Assembly: GCA_028685815.1 (NCBI GenBank)
Contig: JAQUDG010000003.1
Coordinates: forward strand, 1 to 50,528
DNA from: Desulfuromonas sp.
GTDB taxonomy: Bacteria; Desulfobacterota; Desulfuromonadia; Desulfuromonadales; Desulfuromonadaceae
Length of the DNA: 50,528 nt
Direction of reading: 5' to 3'
A program made the translations under genes and the position numbers. A model generated the notes under the pieces. That model saw only the letters and a program-made list of their open reading frames with translations. It searched no databases and had not been told where the DNA came from. Below are positions 26,367 through 35,374 of this stretch, piece by piece; within the stretch, counting starts at the first letter, position 1, and each line of letters opens with the position of its first letter.

Positions 26367-26830
26367 TGAATGCGTACACGCAGCAGTATCAACAAAATCA
26401 GATTTTATCTGCTTCACCAGAGCAAATCCTTATAATGCTCTACGACGGGGCCATCCGCTTTACCCGTCAGGCCATCGCCGGGGTTGAAGCTGGGGACAAG
26501 TTGAAAAAATTCGAGGGTACTCGGCGCGCCATGGCTATTATTGCAGAATTCGCCAATACGCTTGATCACGAGATTGGGGGAGATATCGCCCAGAATCTGG
26601 ATGCTCTGTATGCTTTTATGACTCGCGAGCTCACAACGGCGAATCTTAATAATGACATCGCTCGATACCGAGTAGTGGAAAGTTTGCTCACAGGCTTGAG
26701 ATCCACATGGGTAGAAGCTATAGAGATCAGGCGCAGTGAGTCTGCTGCCACTGCTCAGGTAGAATCAAATAATGCATACTCCGCCCAGGCGGCACCAGAA
26801 GCGTATCGCCCCCTGTCAGCTTCGGGCTAG
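26366..26830 (+). CDS. fliS: Flagellin export chaperone FliS
   Basis: A 154-residue helical protein with the FliS signature: QILSASPEQILIMLYDGAIRF, then NDIARYRVVESLLTGLRSTW. It binds the C-terminus of flagellin before export. The tail beyond residue 130 is extended and rich in Ala and Ser. The ATG overlaps the fliD stop, with GGAGG inside fliD, so translation is coupled. Confidence 0.94.
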   Translation: MNAYTQQYQQNQILSASPEQILIMLYDGAIRFTRQAIAGVEAGDKLKKFEGTRRAMAIIAEFANTLDHEIGGDIAQNLDALYAFMTRELTTANLNNDIARYRVVESLLTGLRSTWVEAIEIRRSESAATAQVESNNAYSAQAAPEAYRPLSASG

Positions 26831-26859
26831 ACTTTTTAAGGACGCGCAATAGAATCTTA

Positions 26860-26907
26860 CCTCCTCTCCAGCATGCTAACGAGCGCGCCGGGGAGGAGGC
26901 ATTTTTT
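26860..26907 (+). terminator. Rho-independent terminator after fliS
   Basis: CCTCCTCTCC pairs with GGGGAGGAGG over 10 bp with one G-U pair and a 20-base loop, followed by CATTTTTT. Confidence 0.85.
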
Positions 26908-26974
26908 CTGGAGAAAATTTCTTCTGTCTTTTCTCCGCAGTGTTTTTCTGAGATTATGAGTGGGTGAATAGTCC

Positions 26975-27412
26975 ATGGAAAAAAATCGTTTAGGGGATTC
27001 TGAATTAGCAGAGCTAGATAGGGCTTTACAGGTTTCGGTGGAACGCTATTCGGTCCTGTTGCAGTTGATGCAGCAAGTTTCGGCTGAGTTGGCTGACGAA
27101 AAAGGGCAGGTGGAGCCTTTGGCCCTCGCCTTGGCGGAGCAGCAGCAATGCATAGAGATCGAAGATACCACGTTGCTAATACAGCTTGAACAGGCCCAGC
27201 CAGAAGTTCTTGCGACGCATTCAGGATTCCATAAGCGCTTGAAGCTTATGGAAGAAATCAAGGCGATGAATGATTTGCTTTTGCCTAAAATTAGTGGCAT
27301 CATGGCTCTCATTTTTCAGGAAATAGGAGAATTAAAGAGCGGCAGAAATGCTGTTAGCGGATACCGGACGCAGGGGCAGGGAACTGCCGCAAGACGTTCT
27401 TTTACCGCGTGA
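26975..27412 (+). CDS. Probable flagellar export chaperone, FlgN/FliT-like
   Basis: This 145-residue helical, acidic, Gln/Glu-rich protein has no catalytic motif. The C-terminal pattern ELKSGRNAVSGYR resembles the end of FlgN-type chaperones, and size, helical content and position after fliD-fliS fit. Family assignment by eye is uncertain; FliT-like is the alternative. No strong ribosome-binding site precedes the ATG. Confidence 0.5.
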   Translation: MEKNRLGDSELAELDRALQVSVERYSVLLQLMQQVSAELADEKGQVEPLALALAEQQQCIEIEDTTLLIQLEQAQPEVLATHSGFHKRLKLMEEIKAMNDLLLPKISGIMALIFQEIGELKSGRNAVSGYRTQGQGTAARRSFTA

Positions 27413-27465
27413 GTCATTGACGTACTTACTCTGTTTCCGCTGGCGTTATTTAACGAGGCATGTTT

Positions 27466-28137
27466 ATGTCAGATTTTGCTCTTTTCAAGCATCTTGAGAA
27501 GCCTACAGTTTTACGCGTGTATCTTTTGCTGGAAGATGGCGCCAAGGAACGACTGGAGGCAGTGGCTCGGATTATAGCGGAGCCATATCTTGAGTTGAAG
27601 TTTCGTCCTGACGAATTGCCCATGAAAATTGTGCGCCCAGGGGGAAAGATCCTGCTCTCGCTCGATACTCGGGTTGGGACTGTTTCCATGTATGCCCATA
27701 TAGATGCGGTTACGAGTCAGCGAGTATTGCGCGTGCTGGCGATGGAGAGCTTTTCGTTCGCACAGGAACGCGAGTATTTTCGCGTCAATGCTCCGGTTTC
27801 AGTTGTCTGCCAACGTGTAATGCCTGGCAGTGATAATAAGCCAGAGCCCATAACTGCTAAAACTGTCAATATTAGTGGTAATGGAGCGCTGATCTGTTGT
27901 GATACCCCTCTCAAGCTCAACGAATTGTATGAACTCATATTCTATTTTGAGGGGCAATTGCCACAGAAATGCACAGTACGGGTAGTGCGAGTACGTGAAA
28001 AGCTACGTGGTGGCTTTGAAATTGCTCTGCACTATGTTTCCATTGAGCAAGAAATGCGTGACGCACTGATATCTTTTTGCCTTGCACAACAACGCCAGTC
28101 GCTTCGCACCAAAGTACAGATTTCTGACTTTAACTAG
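27466..28137 (+). CDS. PilZ-domain protein, putative c-di-GMP effector
   Basis: A degenerate N-terminal domain (about residues 1-95, YcgR-N-like beta sequence) is followed by a PilZ domain opening with REYFRVNAPVSV and carrying NISGNGALI, close to the N/DxSxxG motif; the RxxxR motif is reduced to one clear Arg pair. This is the layout of YcgR-type flagellar brakes. Of two in-frame ATGs I prefer 27466, since GAGG lies 7 bases before it and only 1-2 bases before the ATG at 27460. Its position among flagellar genes supports a motility role. Confidence 0.75.
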   Translation: MSDFALFKHLEKPTVLRVYLLLEDGAKERLEAVARIIAEPYLELKFRPDELPMKIVRPGGKILLSLDTRVGTVSMYAHIDAVTSQRVLRVLAMESFSFAQEREYFRVNAPVSVVCQRVMPGSDNKPEPITAKTVNISGNGALICCDTPLKLNELYELIFYFEGQLPQKCTVRVVRVREKLRGGFEIALHYVSIEQEMRDALISFCLAQQRQSLRTKVQISDFN

Positions 28138-28174
28138 TCATTGCGTGCAACCTAATCCTCAAGCAATTAACTCA

Positions 28175-28229
28175 GCGGAACCGTTCTTTGTTGTGCTGTT
28201 CCATGTGGTTGATCTGCTCCGCCTTTTTT
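28175..28229 (+). terminator. Possible terminator after the PilZ gene
   Basis: GCGGA (28175-28179) pairs with TCCGC (28218-28222), with an inner AACC/GGTT pair, followed by CTTTTTT. The stem is interrupted, so strength is uncertain. Confidence 0.4.
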
Positions 28230-28561
28230 AGTTTCATTTCTGCCTTTAGTTACTTGCTGGGTGTTTTTAGTGGCTGAATATTTGCTTCTAAGCGCCTTCG
28301 CTTTCTTAGTTTTCTTCCGGAAATCATTGAAGTTGTTAGGTGTGTGAAATTTAAATGCATTCAGGGGTGGTCATCTTTCAGAATTGGCGTATTCTTATGT
28401 GAGAAAACAGCGTTTTCTTGGCGTAACTGTTTTAATTTCCCGCGACTTTTTTAGTTGTATTTGAGTTTTAAAGGATACTGCTGCATGCAAAGTTCTGAAC
28501 TCTTGTGGGTTGCCAGGTGTGGGTGTTTTAGTGTTTTTCTGGGCAAGCGCGGTGGAATGCA
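28230..28561. other. AT-rich leader region before the EAL-HDOD gene
   Basis: No gene is seen. It contains the sigma-54-type site at 28271-28286. Otherwise it is T-rich and unstructured to the eye. A minus-strand open frame ending at 28451 antisense to the EAL gene has no support. Confidence 0.4.
28271..28286 (+). promoter_or_regulatory. Candidate sigma-54 promoter upstream of the EAL-HDOD gene
   Basis: TGGCTGAATATTTGCT matches TGGC-N7-TTGCT with correct GG/GC spacing. The start would be near 28297, a 265-base leader, which is long and lowers confidence. Confidence 0.45.
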
Positions 28562-29770
28562 ATGGCCAATATTTTTATAGGACGTCAGCCGATCTTTGAT
28601 CGTAAGATGAACGTTATTGCCTATGAGCTCTTGTATCGGCATGCTGATGTTGATCGGGCGATTATAAGCGATGCTGATGCCGCCAGTTCTGAGGTTGTCG
28701 TTAACTCGCTGATCGATGTCGGGCTTGATCGTCTGGTAGGGCATGCCAAGGCTTACTGCAATTTCACGCGCGGATTTCTCCTCAAGGGCGCTGGGGTTCG
28801 TTTGGCACCAGACCAGTTGGTTATCGAAGTACTTGAGTCGGTTAGACCTGAGCCGGAGGTCTTGGCGGCACTGGCACAGTTTTCTGCTGCCGGGCATCAG
28901 ATCGCTTTGGACGATTTTGTCTTGTCGGAAGAGACTCAAGCGCTGGTTGCATGCGCCGATATTGTTAAAATCGATATACTGGCACAGAGTCGAGCTCAGG
29001 TTGCAAGCCAGGTACTGCGTCTTCGGGACCTCAAGGAACTGAAGCTTCTAGCTGAAAAAGTTGAAACCCACGAAGATTTTCAGTATTGCATGATGCTTGG
29101 GTTTGACTATTTCCAGGGTTTTTTCTTCAGCAAGCCCCAGGTAGTGTCCGGCAGAATGATAGCGCCAAGTCGACTGACGATGTTGCGCTTGATGGCCGAA
29201 ATTCAACGACCCGAAATTAATGTAGAAGCTTTACAGCAGGTTATAGAGACCGATGTGAATCTGTGTGTGAAGTTGTTACGCCAGATAAATTCGTGTTTTT
29301 ACAGTTTGTTGTCCCAAATGAGGTCTGTGCGCCAAGCTATTTTGTATCTTGGGGTGATGCATATCCGCAACTGGGCATGTGTTGTCTCGCTCGGATCTAT
29401 TGATGATAAGCCTAAAGAAGTGGTGACCATGTCGCTGGTGCGAGCCAAAATGTGTGAACTGCTCGGCGAGTCTGAAGATGCGGACCGAAGTTCAGAGTTT
29501 TTTACCGTCGGACTTTTTTCTCTGCTTGATACCATTTTCGATTCCACCCTGGAAGAAGTGCTAGAGCAGATGCCTCTAGACCGTGAGATCAAGGTTGCAT
29601 TGATGCAGCGCAGTGGAAGTCTGGGGAAGGTCCTTGCGAGTGTGGAGGCACACGAAAAAGGACAGTGGGATATTGTCGAAAGCCTTGGATATGGTCAAAA
29701 ACAGATAATGGATGCATATCTCAAGGCGCTCGAATGGGCACGCACCGTACAGGATAATATGGGGGTGTGA
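28562..29770 (+). CDS. EAL-HDOD (YuxH-family) signalling protein
   Basis: The N-terminal half is an EAL-like domain opening FIGRQPIFDRK and YELLYR; the EAL motif is changed to ELL, so cyclic-di-GMP hydrolysis is unlikely. LDDFVLSE and FFFSKP mark later EAL strands. The C-terminal half is a HDOD domain (VKLLRQINSCFY, RQAILYLGV). CdgJ of Vibrio cholerae, a family member, affects motility. Position next to flagellar and PilZ genes fits such a role. The ribosome-binding site is a modest GGTGG. 402 residues is the usual length. Confidence 0.85.
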   Translation: MANIFIGRQPIFDRKMNVIAYELLYRHADVDRAIISDADAASSEVVVNSLIDVGLDRLVGHAKAYCNFTRGFLLKGAGVRLAPDQLVIEVLESVRPEPEVLAALAQFSAAGHQIALDDFVLSEETQALVACADIVKIDILAQSRAQVASQVLRLRDLKELKLLAEKVETHEDFQYCMMLGFDYFQGFFFSKPQVVSGRMIAPSRLTMLRLMAEIQRPEINVEALQQVIETDVNLCVKLLRQINSCFYSLLSQMRSVRQAILYLGVMHIRNWACVVSLGSIDDKPKEVVTMSLVRAKMCELLGESEDADRSSEFFTVGLFSLLDTIFDSTLEEVLEQMPLDREIKVALMQRSGSLGKVLASVEAHEKGQWDIVESLGYGQKQIMDAYLKALEWARTVQDNMGV

Positions 29771-29782
29771 GCTGAGGTGGGT

Positions 29783-30619
29783 ATGCAGCTGTTTTTGGCT
29801 CCGGCCAAAATAAATTTGTGTCTGCACGTGCTGGGGCGCCGCGTTGATGGTTACCATGACCTGTGCATGTTAATGCAGAAAGTCAGTTTATATGACGAGG
29901 TGTGGATAGGTCTGCGTAATGACTCTCTTGTGCAGGTACAGTGTGATGGCGTTGTCCTTCCCGTTGGGAACGAGAATATTGCCACTCAGGCTGCTCGTGC
30001 TGTATTGCAGCATGATCCTTCGGGGCGCGGAGTCGACATCCGAATCGCAAAACACATCCCTGTTGCCGCTGGGCTAGGGGGTGGATCCTCCGATGCCGCT
30101 GCGGTTCTGCTTGCTTTAAATAGCCTGCTTGGGTTGGGACTCAGACATGATATATTGGCGCAAGAAGCCTTAAAGCTGGGTGCGGATGTGCCATTTTTTT
30201 TATGCCAGTCTCCGGCCTGGGCCGAAGGGGTAGGTGAGCGCCTTACTCCGGTTAGGGACAGTTTGCCCGAGTGTTACTATGTGCTGGTCAATCCTGGCGT
30301 CTCAGTGTCTACGGCTGAGGTGTACGCCAATGTGCAGAGCTATTCAGCATGGTGTACGGCAGGGAAGTGTCCCGGCACTATCGAGGCCCTGTCGCAAATT
30401 CTACATAACGACCTTCAGCAGGCAGCGCTGATGCTGGCACCAGTGGTGGCGGTTGCCATGGAGTGTTTGCTAGAGTGCGGCGCCAGTGGGGTGCTTATGT
30501 CCGGCAGTGGCCCTACGGTGTTTGGCCTGTTTATGAACAACTCCAGTGCCCATGCCAGTGCTAGGCGCCTAACGCAGACCCATGGCTGGTGGACAGAGGT
30601 TGTGACGGGTGTGTGCTGA
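29783..30619 (+). CDS. ispE: 4-diphosphocytidyl-2-C-methyl-D-erythritol kinase IspE
   Basis: IspE is the GHMP kinase of the MEP isoprenoid pathway. PAKINLCLHVLGRRxDGYH opens the protein, PVAAGLGGGSSDAAAVL is the phosphate loop, and MSGSGPTVFGLF lies near the end. I chose the ATG at 29783 behind GAGGTG; a GTG at 29777 is the alternative. The gene starts 12 bases after the EAL-HDOD gene. Confidence 0.95.
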   Translation: MQLFLAPAKINLCLHVLGRRVDGYHDLCMLMQKVSLYDEVWIGLRNDSLVQVQCDGVVLPVGNENIATQAARAVLQHDPSGRGVDIRIAKHIPVAAGLGGGSSDAAAVLLALNSLLGLGLRHDILAQEALKLGADVPFFLCQSPAWAEGVGERLTPVRDSLPECYYVLVNPGVSVSTAEVYANVQSYSAWCTAGKCPGTIEALSQILHNDLQQAALMLAPVVAVAMECLLECGASGVLMSGSGPTVFGLFMNNSSAHASARRLTQTHGWWTEVVTGVC

Positions 30620-30673
30620 GCGCAAATTAATACGAACAAGATGGGCAGGAGGAGAGTAAACAGTTTTTTTAGT

Positions 30674-30702
30674 TTGCACCTCGGCGTTGTTTGTTGTATA
30701 AC
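30674..30702 (+). promoter_or_regulatory. Sigma-70 promoter of the tRNA-Gln gene
   Basis: TTGCAC, 17 bases, TATAAC, followed by a GC-rich discriminator (GCCCTCC), as in stringently controlled stable-RNA promoters. Start near 30709. Confidence 0.65.
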
Positions 30703-30771
30703 GCCCTCCATCGACATTGACAGAAGTCAGTGCACGGCAGTGTCGGTACGAGACAGAGTATTAAATGCTGA

Positions 30772-30846
30772 TGGGGCGTCGCCAAGCGGTAAGGCACCGG
30801 ATTTTGATTCCGGCATTCCCAGGTTCGAATCCTGGCGCCCCAGCCA
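30772..30846 (+). tRNA. tRNA-Gln (anticodon TTG)
   Basis: A complete cloverleaf of 75 bases: acceptor TGGGGCG with CGCCCCA, anticodon stem CCGGA/TCCGG around loop TTTTGAT (anticodon TTG at 30804-30806), T-arm with GTTCGAA, discriminator G and an encoded CCA. The U-A first pair is typical of tRNA-Gln. Confidence 0.97.
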
Positions 30847-30847
30847 T

Positions 30848-30905
30848 AAAACCTCTTGCGATGGCTTAATGTCGTAACCCGGCGTGCCTGGAGAGGTTTT
30901 TTTTG
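30848..30905 (+). terminator. Rho-independent terminator of tRNA-Gln
   Basis: AAAACCTCT pairs perfectly with AGAGGTTTT, closed over a 35-base loop, and the T-run continues for nine bases. It begins one base after the CCA end. Confidence 0.75.
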
Positions 30906-30975
30906 TTTTATGCCCATTTGTCGGGTAGATTTCTGGTAGCATCAATCAGGCTCAGTCAACACTTCAGGATTAGAC

Positions 30976-31914
30976 GTGGAAAAATTCAAGGTTTTTGCGG
31001 GGAATTCGAACTGTGCCCTCGCGCAGAAAATTTGTGCAGATTTAAATGTGCCCCTGGCAAAAGCCAGGGTGACTAGTTTCTCCGATGGGGAAACCATGGT
31101 TGAGATAGGGGAGAATGTTCGCGGTCGCGATGTCTATGTGGTGCAATCTACCAGTGCACCCTGCAATGAAATGCTGATGGAACTGCTGATTATGGTTGAT
31201 GCATTGTCGCGGGCATCAGCGGCAAGCATTACTGCCGTAATTCCCTATTTCGGCTATGCACGCCAGGATCGCAAGGTCGCCCCTCGAACTCCAATAACCA
31301 GTAAGTTGGTCGCAAACCTGCTTACCACCGCTGGTATCGATCGCGTCGTAAGCATGGATCTCCACGCAGGTCAGATTCAGGGTTTCTTCGATATCCCTGT
31401 AGATCACATATATGCAGCTCCGGTATTGTTGGAAGATATTCGCTCCCGATTCACTGGCCCTTTGGTTGTGGTTTCGCCGGACGCTGGTGGAACAGAGCGC
31501 GCGCGCGCTTTCGCCAAACGCATCAACGCTGGGCTGTCCATTATCGATAAGCGTCGCAGCAGAGCCAATGTCTCTGAGGTTATGCATATTATTGGTGATG
31601 TTGCCGGACAAGACTGTGTAATAGTCGATGACATGATCGACACCGCTGGCACTCTGTGTAACGGCGCTCAGGCGTTGAAAGAGGCCGGAGCTAAGCGTAT
31701 ATTCGCCTATGCTACCCATGCGGTACTTTCAGGCCCAGCGCTCGAGCGGATTGAATCCAGCTGTATTGAGGAAGTTGTTGTTACTGACAGTATTTGCTGC
31801 AATTCGAAGCTGGAACGGTGTAAGTCCTTACGTCAACTGTCTGTATCGGCGTTGTTGGCTGAAGCCATTCGACGCATTCAAGCCGACGAGTCTGTAAGTT
31901 CACTGTTCGTATGA
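30976..31914 (+). CDS. prs: Ribose-phosphate pyrophosphokinase
   Basis: Makes PRPP from ribose-5-phosphate and ATP for nucleotide, His and Trp synthesis. Motifs: [47 protein letters not shown] and the PRPP loop [13 protein letters not shown]. 312 residues, class I. GTG start with AGGAT upstream. It stands in the usual ispE-tRNA-prs-rplY-pth order. Confidence 0.97.
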   Translation: MEKFKVFAGNSNCALAQKICADLNVPLAKARVTSFSDGETMVEIGENVRGRDVYVVQSTSAPCNEMLMELLIMVDALSRASAASITAVIPYFGYARQDRKVAPRTPITSKLVANLLTTAGIDRVVSMDLHAGQIQGFFDIPVDHIYAAPVLLEDIRSRFTGPLVVVSPDAGGTERARAFAKRINAGLSIIDKRRSRANVSEVMHIIGDVAGQDCVIVDDMIDTAGTLCNGAQALKEAGAKRIFAYATHAVLSGPALERIESSCIEEVVVTDSICCNSKLERCKSLRQLSVSALLAEAIRRIQADESVSSLFV

Positions 31915-31961
31915 CACAAATATAACTAATGTATGAGATGTTGGCGGCGGCTCCAACTAAC

Positions 31962-31988
31962 AGCTTGTTAAGCAATTAAAGCTTGTTA
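31962..31988. repeat. Short direct repeat before rplY
   Basis: AGCTTGTTA occurs twice (31962-31970 and 31980-31988), 18 bases apart, in the prs-rplY gap. Function is unknown; it may be chance. Confidence 0.35.
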
Positions 31989-32041
31989 TGCGTGAGTGTC
32001 AACGCTTTGCCGTATTAATAGAGATGGAGGAATAAAAAGTT

Positions 32042-32683
32042 ATGCAACAGTCTGAACTGAGTGTTTCATTGCGTGAGCGTGTGGGAAAAGGCGGAGCTAG
32101 GACAGCACGGCGCGCTGGGTTGATTCCAGGGGTTGTATATGGAGTTGATATCGCGACCTGCCCCATTGTCGTCAGCCCCAAAGATCTCGCTGCCGTTCTG
32201 AATACCGATGCAGGTATTAATACTATTCTCACTCTGCGCGCAGATGGTCAGCCCTTTAACGGGCTGAATGTAATGGTAAAAGACGAGCAGATAAATCCAA
32301 TCAGAAGAGAACGAATTCACGTAGATTTTCAAGTTGTTGACCTGAAGAAGAAGGGCAACTACATGGTGCCTGTGATCACTGTAGGCGAGTCTGCCGGTGA
32401 AAAAGAGGGCGGCAACCTGCAACTTATCCGTGTCGAATTGGAGGTCTACTGTCTTCCCGGCGAGGTGCCCAACCATATCGAGATTGACGTGAGTGCGCTT
32501 GAAATCGGCGATAGTATCCATATCGAAGATGTCACCGCTCCGAAAGATGTAGAACTTGTGCATGACGTAAACTTTACCGTCATTACAGTTGTCGGCTTCA
32601 AAGAGTCCGAACTTGATGAAGATGAAGATGGCGCAGAGAGTGACGTTGAAGCGGCTGACGAGCAAGTTAAGGATACGGAATAG
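32042..32683 (+). CDS. rplY: 50S ribosomal protein L25 (CTC/TL5 long form)
   Basis: The 213-residue protein has the 5S-rRNA-binding L25 domain (SLRERVGKGGARTARRAGLIPGVVYG-type start) and a second beta domain (about residues 95-185), as in the general stress protein CTC. An acidic tail rich in Asp and Glu ends it. GGAGG precedes the ATG. Four bases separate it from pth. Confidence 0.93.
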   Translation: MQQSELSVSLRERVGKGGARTARRAGLIPGVVYGVDIATCPIVVSPKDLAAVLNTDAGINTILTLRADGQPFNGLNVMVKDEQINPIRRERIHVDFQVVDLKKKGNYMVPVITVGESAGEKEGGNLQLIRVELEVYCLPGEVPNHIEIDVSALEIGDSIHIEDVTAPKDVELVHDVNFTVITVVGFKESELDEDEDGAESDVEAADEQVKDTE

Positions 32684-32686
32684 AGA

Positions 32687-33262
32687 TTGAAGATAGTAGT
32701 TGGTTTAGGGAACCCTGGAAGTAAATATGCGGATACTCGCCATAATGTTGGTTTTATGGTGGTTGACTCTCTAGCCAGGGTTGCTGGAATCGGTCTCAAG
32801 AAAAAGGGTCATCAGGCATTATACGGCGTTGGACATGTTGCTGGCAATGAAGTGCTGCTACTACAACCACAGACCTTCATGAATTTGAGTGGCACTAGTG
32901 TGGCTTCAGCCTGCAAGGCCACCCAGACAGAAGGTGGTGATGTTGTCGTTGTACACGATGATATAGACCTGCCGTTCGGTGTTGTGCGCGTTAAGGTTGG
33001 TGGTGGACACGGAGGTCATAATGGCCTGCGTCATATCATCCAGCTTACGGGTAACGATTTTGTCCGTGTACGGGTCGGCGTCGACCGCCCACCGGCGGGA
33101 GGGGATACTGCAGCATTTGTTCTGCGCCCTTTTAGTGCCAGCGAAAAGAAAGATATTACCAAGGTTCTTGACCATGCAGCCAGCGCACTGGAAACAGTGC
33201 TGCGCTCAGGTGCGCAACAGGCAATGTGCGAGTTTAATGGACAAGATGTGTTGAACGATTAG
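32687..33262 (+). CDS. pth: Peptidyl-tRNA hydrolase
   Basis: Pth recycles peptidyl-tRNA that falls off ribosomes. VGLGNPGSKYADTRHNVGF carries the catalytic His19 and Asn9, PQTFMNLSG and HDDIDLPFG (catalytic Asp) follow, and GGGHGGHNGLRHI is present. 191 residues is normal. The start is TTG, which is rare but fixed by the conserved N-terminus; a stop codon of rplY lies just upstream. Confidence 0.95.
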   Translation: MKIVVGLGNPGSKYADTRHNVGFMVVDSLARVAGIGLKKKGHQALYGVGHVAGNEVLLLQPQTFMNLSGTSVASACKATQTEGGDVVVVHDDIDLPFGVVRVKVGGGHGGHNGLRHIIQLTGNDFVRVRVGVDRPPAGGDTAAFVLRPFSASEKKDITKVLDHAASALETVLRSGAQQAMCEFNGQDVLND

Positions 33263-33288
33263 CAAATAGCTAAGGGGAGAGGGTATCA

Positions 33289-35301
33289 ATGGCGTATTTT
33301 GCCGTAATAATCGGGATAGCGGGTTTTGCCATGGCTATCACTCTGTACAACAAGGTTAAGGCAGAGCCAGTTGGAAGCGAGAAGCTGGCTGAGATTGCTG
33401 AGTCTATTCATTCAGGGGCTATGGCTTTTCTTAATCGGGAGTATCGCGCTCTGGCTATATTTGTCGGCGTTGTATTCGTCCTGATAGCGATTAGCATGGA
33501 GATTCAGACCGCGCTGGCGTTTCTTGGCGGTGCAGTATGCTCTATGTCCTGTGGCTTTATCGGGATGAAGGCAGCGACGCGTGCCAACGTGCGCACCACA
33601 GAAGCTGCACGGCAACATGGACAGGCCCGTGCCCTTGAAGTTTCCTACAACGGTGGCGCAGTTATGGGGCTTTCCGTTGCTTCGTTGGGTCTTGTTGGTC
33701 TCGGGATAGCCTACATCTTCTTTGGTGGCGACCCGACTACAGCGACTTACATCAATGGGTTTGCCATGGGTGCTTCTTCTATTGCCCTGTTTGCCCGTGT
33801 GGGTGGGGGTATTTACACCAAAGCCGCTGACGTCGGTTCTGACCTGGTTGGTAAGATTGAAGCTGGTATTCCTGAGGACGACCCACGTAACCCTGGGGTT
33901 ATTGCGGATAACGTTGGTGACTGTGTGGGCGACACCGCAGGTATGGGTGCGGATATTTTTGAATCCTATGTGGGCTCAATTATCGCAACCCTGGCAATCG
34001 CTGCTGCTGCAAGTCCCGAACTGCTGGCTAAGCTCGGTTCGAACGGTGAGGCTACCCGTTCCGCCGCCATGCTTCTGCCTCTAGTATTGGTGACTTTTGG
34101 GCTGATATTTTCTTTTGCCGGTATCTACGCTATGAAGCGTTTCCAGGATAAAGATCCTGCGACTGCACTGCGCCTGACTACCTTTGTTGCTGCCGGACTA
34201 TTCATCGTGGCATCACTGCTTATTATCCCCATAATGGGCTTGAGCTTCGGGATCTTTATGGCCCTTGCCGCAGGTTCTTTAGCGGGTATCGCCATCGGGC
34301 TTGTTACCGAATATTACACTGCGGATGCTCCGGTTTTTCGCATCGCTGAAGCGAGTAAGACAGGTCCAGCTACAAATATTATCAGCGGCCTTGCCGTAGG
34401 TCTTGAGAGTTGTGTTGCACCTATCCTGATCATTTGCGCGGGTATTCTCGTGGCCAACTTTTTTGCTGGGCTTTATGGCATAGGCATTGCTGCGGTCGGC
34501 ATGTTGGCTACTGTTGGAGTAACCATGACAGTCGACGCATATGGTCCCATCGCAGATAATGCCGGTGGTATCTCGGAAATGGGTGGTCTTGGCCCCGAAG
34601 TACGCGCAATAACAGACGGCCTCGACGCCATTGGCAATACTACTGCTGCCGTTGGTAAGGGCTTCGCTATTGGCTCGGCTGCGTTGACCGCTTTGGCGCT
34701 GTTTTCGGCCTATGCAACAACGGTTGGCCTGCAGACCATCGACCTGATCCAACCTAAAGTAGTTGTTGGGCTTTTTATCGGTGGGTGCATCCCGTTTCTG
34801 ATCGGCGCTATGACCATGAATAGTGTTGGGCGCGCAGCTTCACAGATGGTAGATGAGATCCGGCGTCAATTCCGCGAGATTCCTGGCCTGCTTGAAGGGA
34901 AAGAAGGAGTCAAACCTGAGTCAGAAAAGTGCGTTGACATTTCTGCTAAGGCGGCCCTGAAAGAGATGATTCTTCCAGGTGTGATCGCAGTTCTTGCGCC
35001 ACCCGTAATCGGATTCCTTCTTGGTAAAGAAGCTCTGGGCGGTATGCTCGCTGGTGCTACTCTTGCGGGTGTGCTGCTTGCCCTGATGATGTCCAATGGT
35101 GGCGGTGCATGGGATAATGCCAAAAAATACATCGAAGGTGGCAAGCTCGCCGGTGAAGAGAAGGGTGGCGTTGCTCATATGGCAGCGATTGTCGGCGATA
35201 CAGTAGGTGATCCGTTCAAGGATACCTCCGGTCCAGCCATGAATATCCTGATCAAACTGATGAGTGTTGTATCTCTGGTATTGGCACCACTGCTTGTATA
35301 A
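33289..35301 (+). CDS. hppA: Membrane-bound ion-pumping pyrophosphatase, K+-dependent type
   Basis: The protein has 670 residues and about 16 membrane helices, coupling pyrophosphate hydrolysis to H+ or Na+ export. [22 protein letters not shown] and DNVGDCVGD are the substrate-binding loops. [10 protein letters not shown] has Ala and Gly at the positions that mark K+-dependent enzymes (Lys and Thr in K+-independent ones). IFESYVG keeps a membrane Glu at the position used in Na+-pumping and related bacterial enzymes, so the pumped ion is uncertain. Second half: [13 protein letters not shown] and [15 protein letters not shown]. Confidence 0.95.
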   Translation: MAYFAVIIGIAGFAMAITLYNKVKAEPVGSEKLAEIAESIHSGAMAFLNREYRALAIFVGVVFVLIAISMEIQTALAFLGGAVCSMSCGFIGMKAATRANVRTTEAARQHGQARALEVSYNGGAVMGLSVASLGLVGLGIAYIFFGGDPTTATYINGFAMGASSIALFARVGGGIYTKAADVGSDLVGKIEAGIPEDDPRNPGVIADNVGDCVGDTAGMGADIFESYVGSIIATLAIAAAASPELLAKLGSNGEATRSAAMLLPLVLVTFGLIFSFAGIYAMKRFQDKDPATALRLTTFVAAGLFIVASLLIIPIMGLSFGIFMALAAGSLAGIAIGLVTEYYTADAPVFRIAEASKTGPATNIISGLAVGLESCVAPILIICAGILVANFFAGLYGIGIAAVGMLATVGVTMTVDAYGPIADNAGGISEMGGLGPEVRAITDGLDAIGNTTAAVGKGFAIGSAALTALALFSAYATTVGLQTIDLIQPKVVVGLFIGGCIPFLIGAMTMNSVGRAASQMVDEIRRQFREIPGLLEGKEGVKPESEKCVDISAKAALKEMILPGVIAVLAPPVIGFLLGKEALGGMLAGATLAGVLLALMMSNGGGAWDNAKKYIEGGKLAGEEKGGVAHMAAIVGDTVGDPFKDTSGPAMNILIKLMSVVSLVLAPLLV

Positions 35302-35326
35302 AACTAACTGAATATTTGTGTCTGAC

Positions 35327-35361
35327 GATAGCCGAGGCGACCGCCTCGGCTATCGTTGTTT
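35327..35361 (+). terminator. Hairpin terminator after hppA
   Basis: A perfect 12-bp stem (35327-35338 with 35343-35354) around a 4-base loop, followed by the modest T-rich tract GTTGTTT. The same stem reaches to within 20 bases of the ychF start codon. Confidence 0.65.
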
Positions 35362-35374
35362 GGAGATTGATAAT

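Noticed and set aside
30641-30877. Plus-strand open frame across the tRNA-Gln gene
   Set aside because: It is the tRNA gene and its promoter read as protein.
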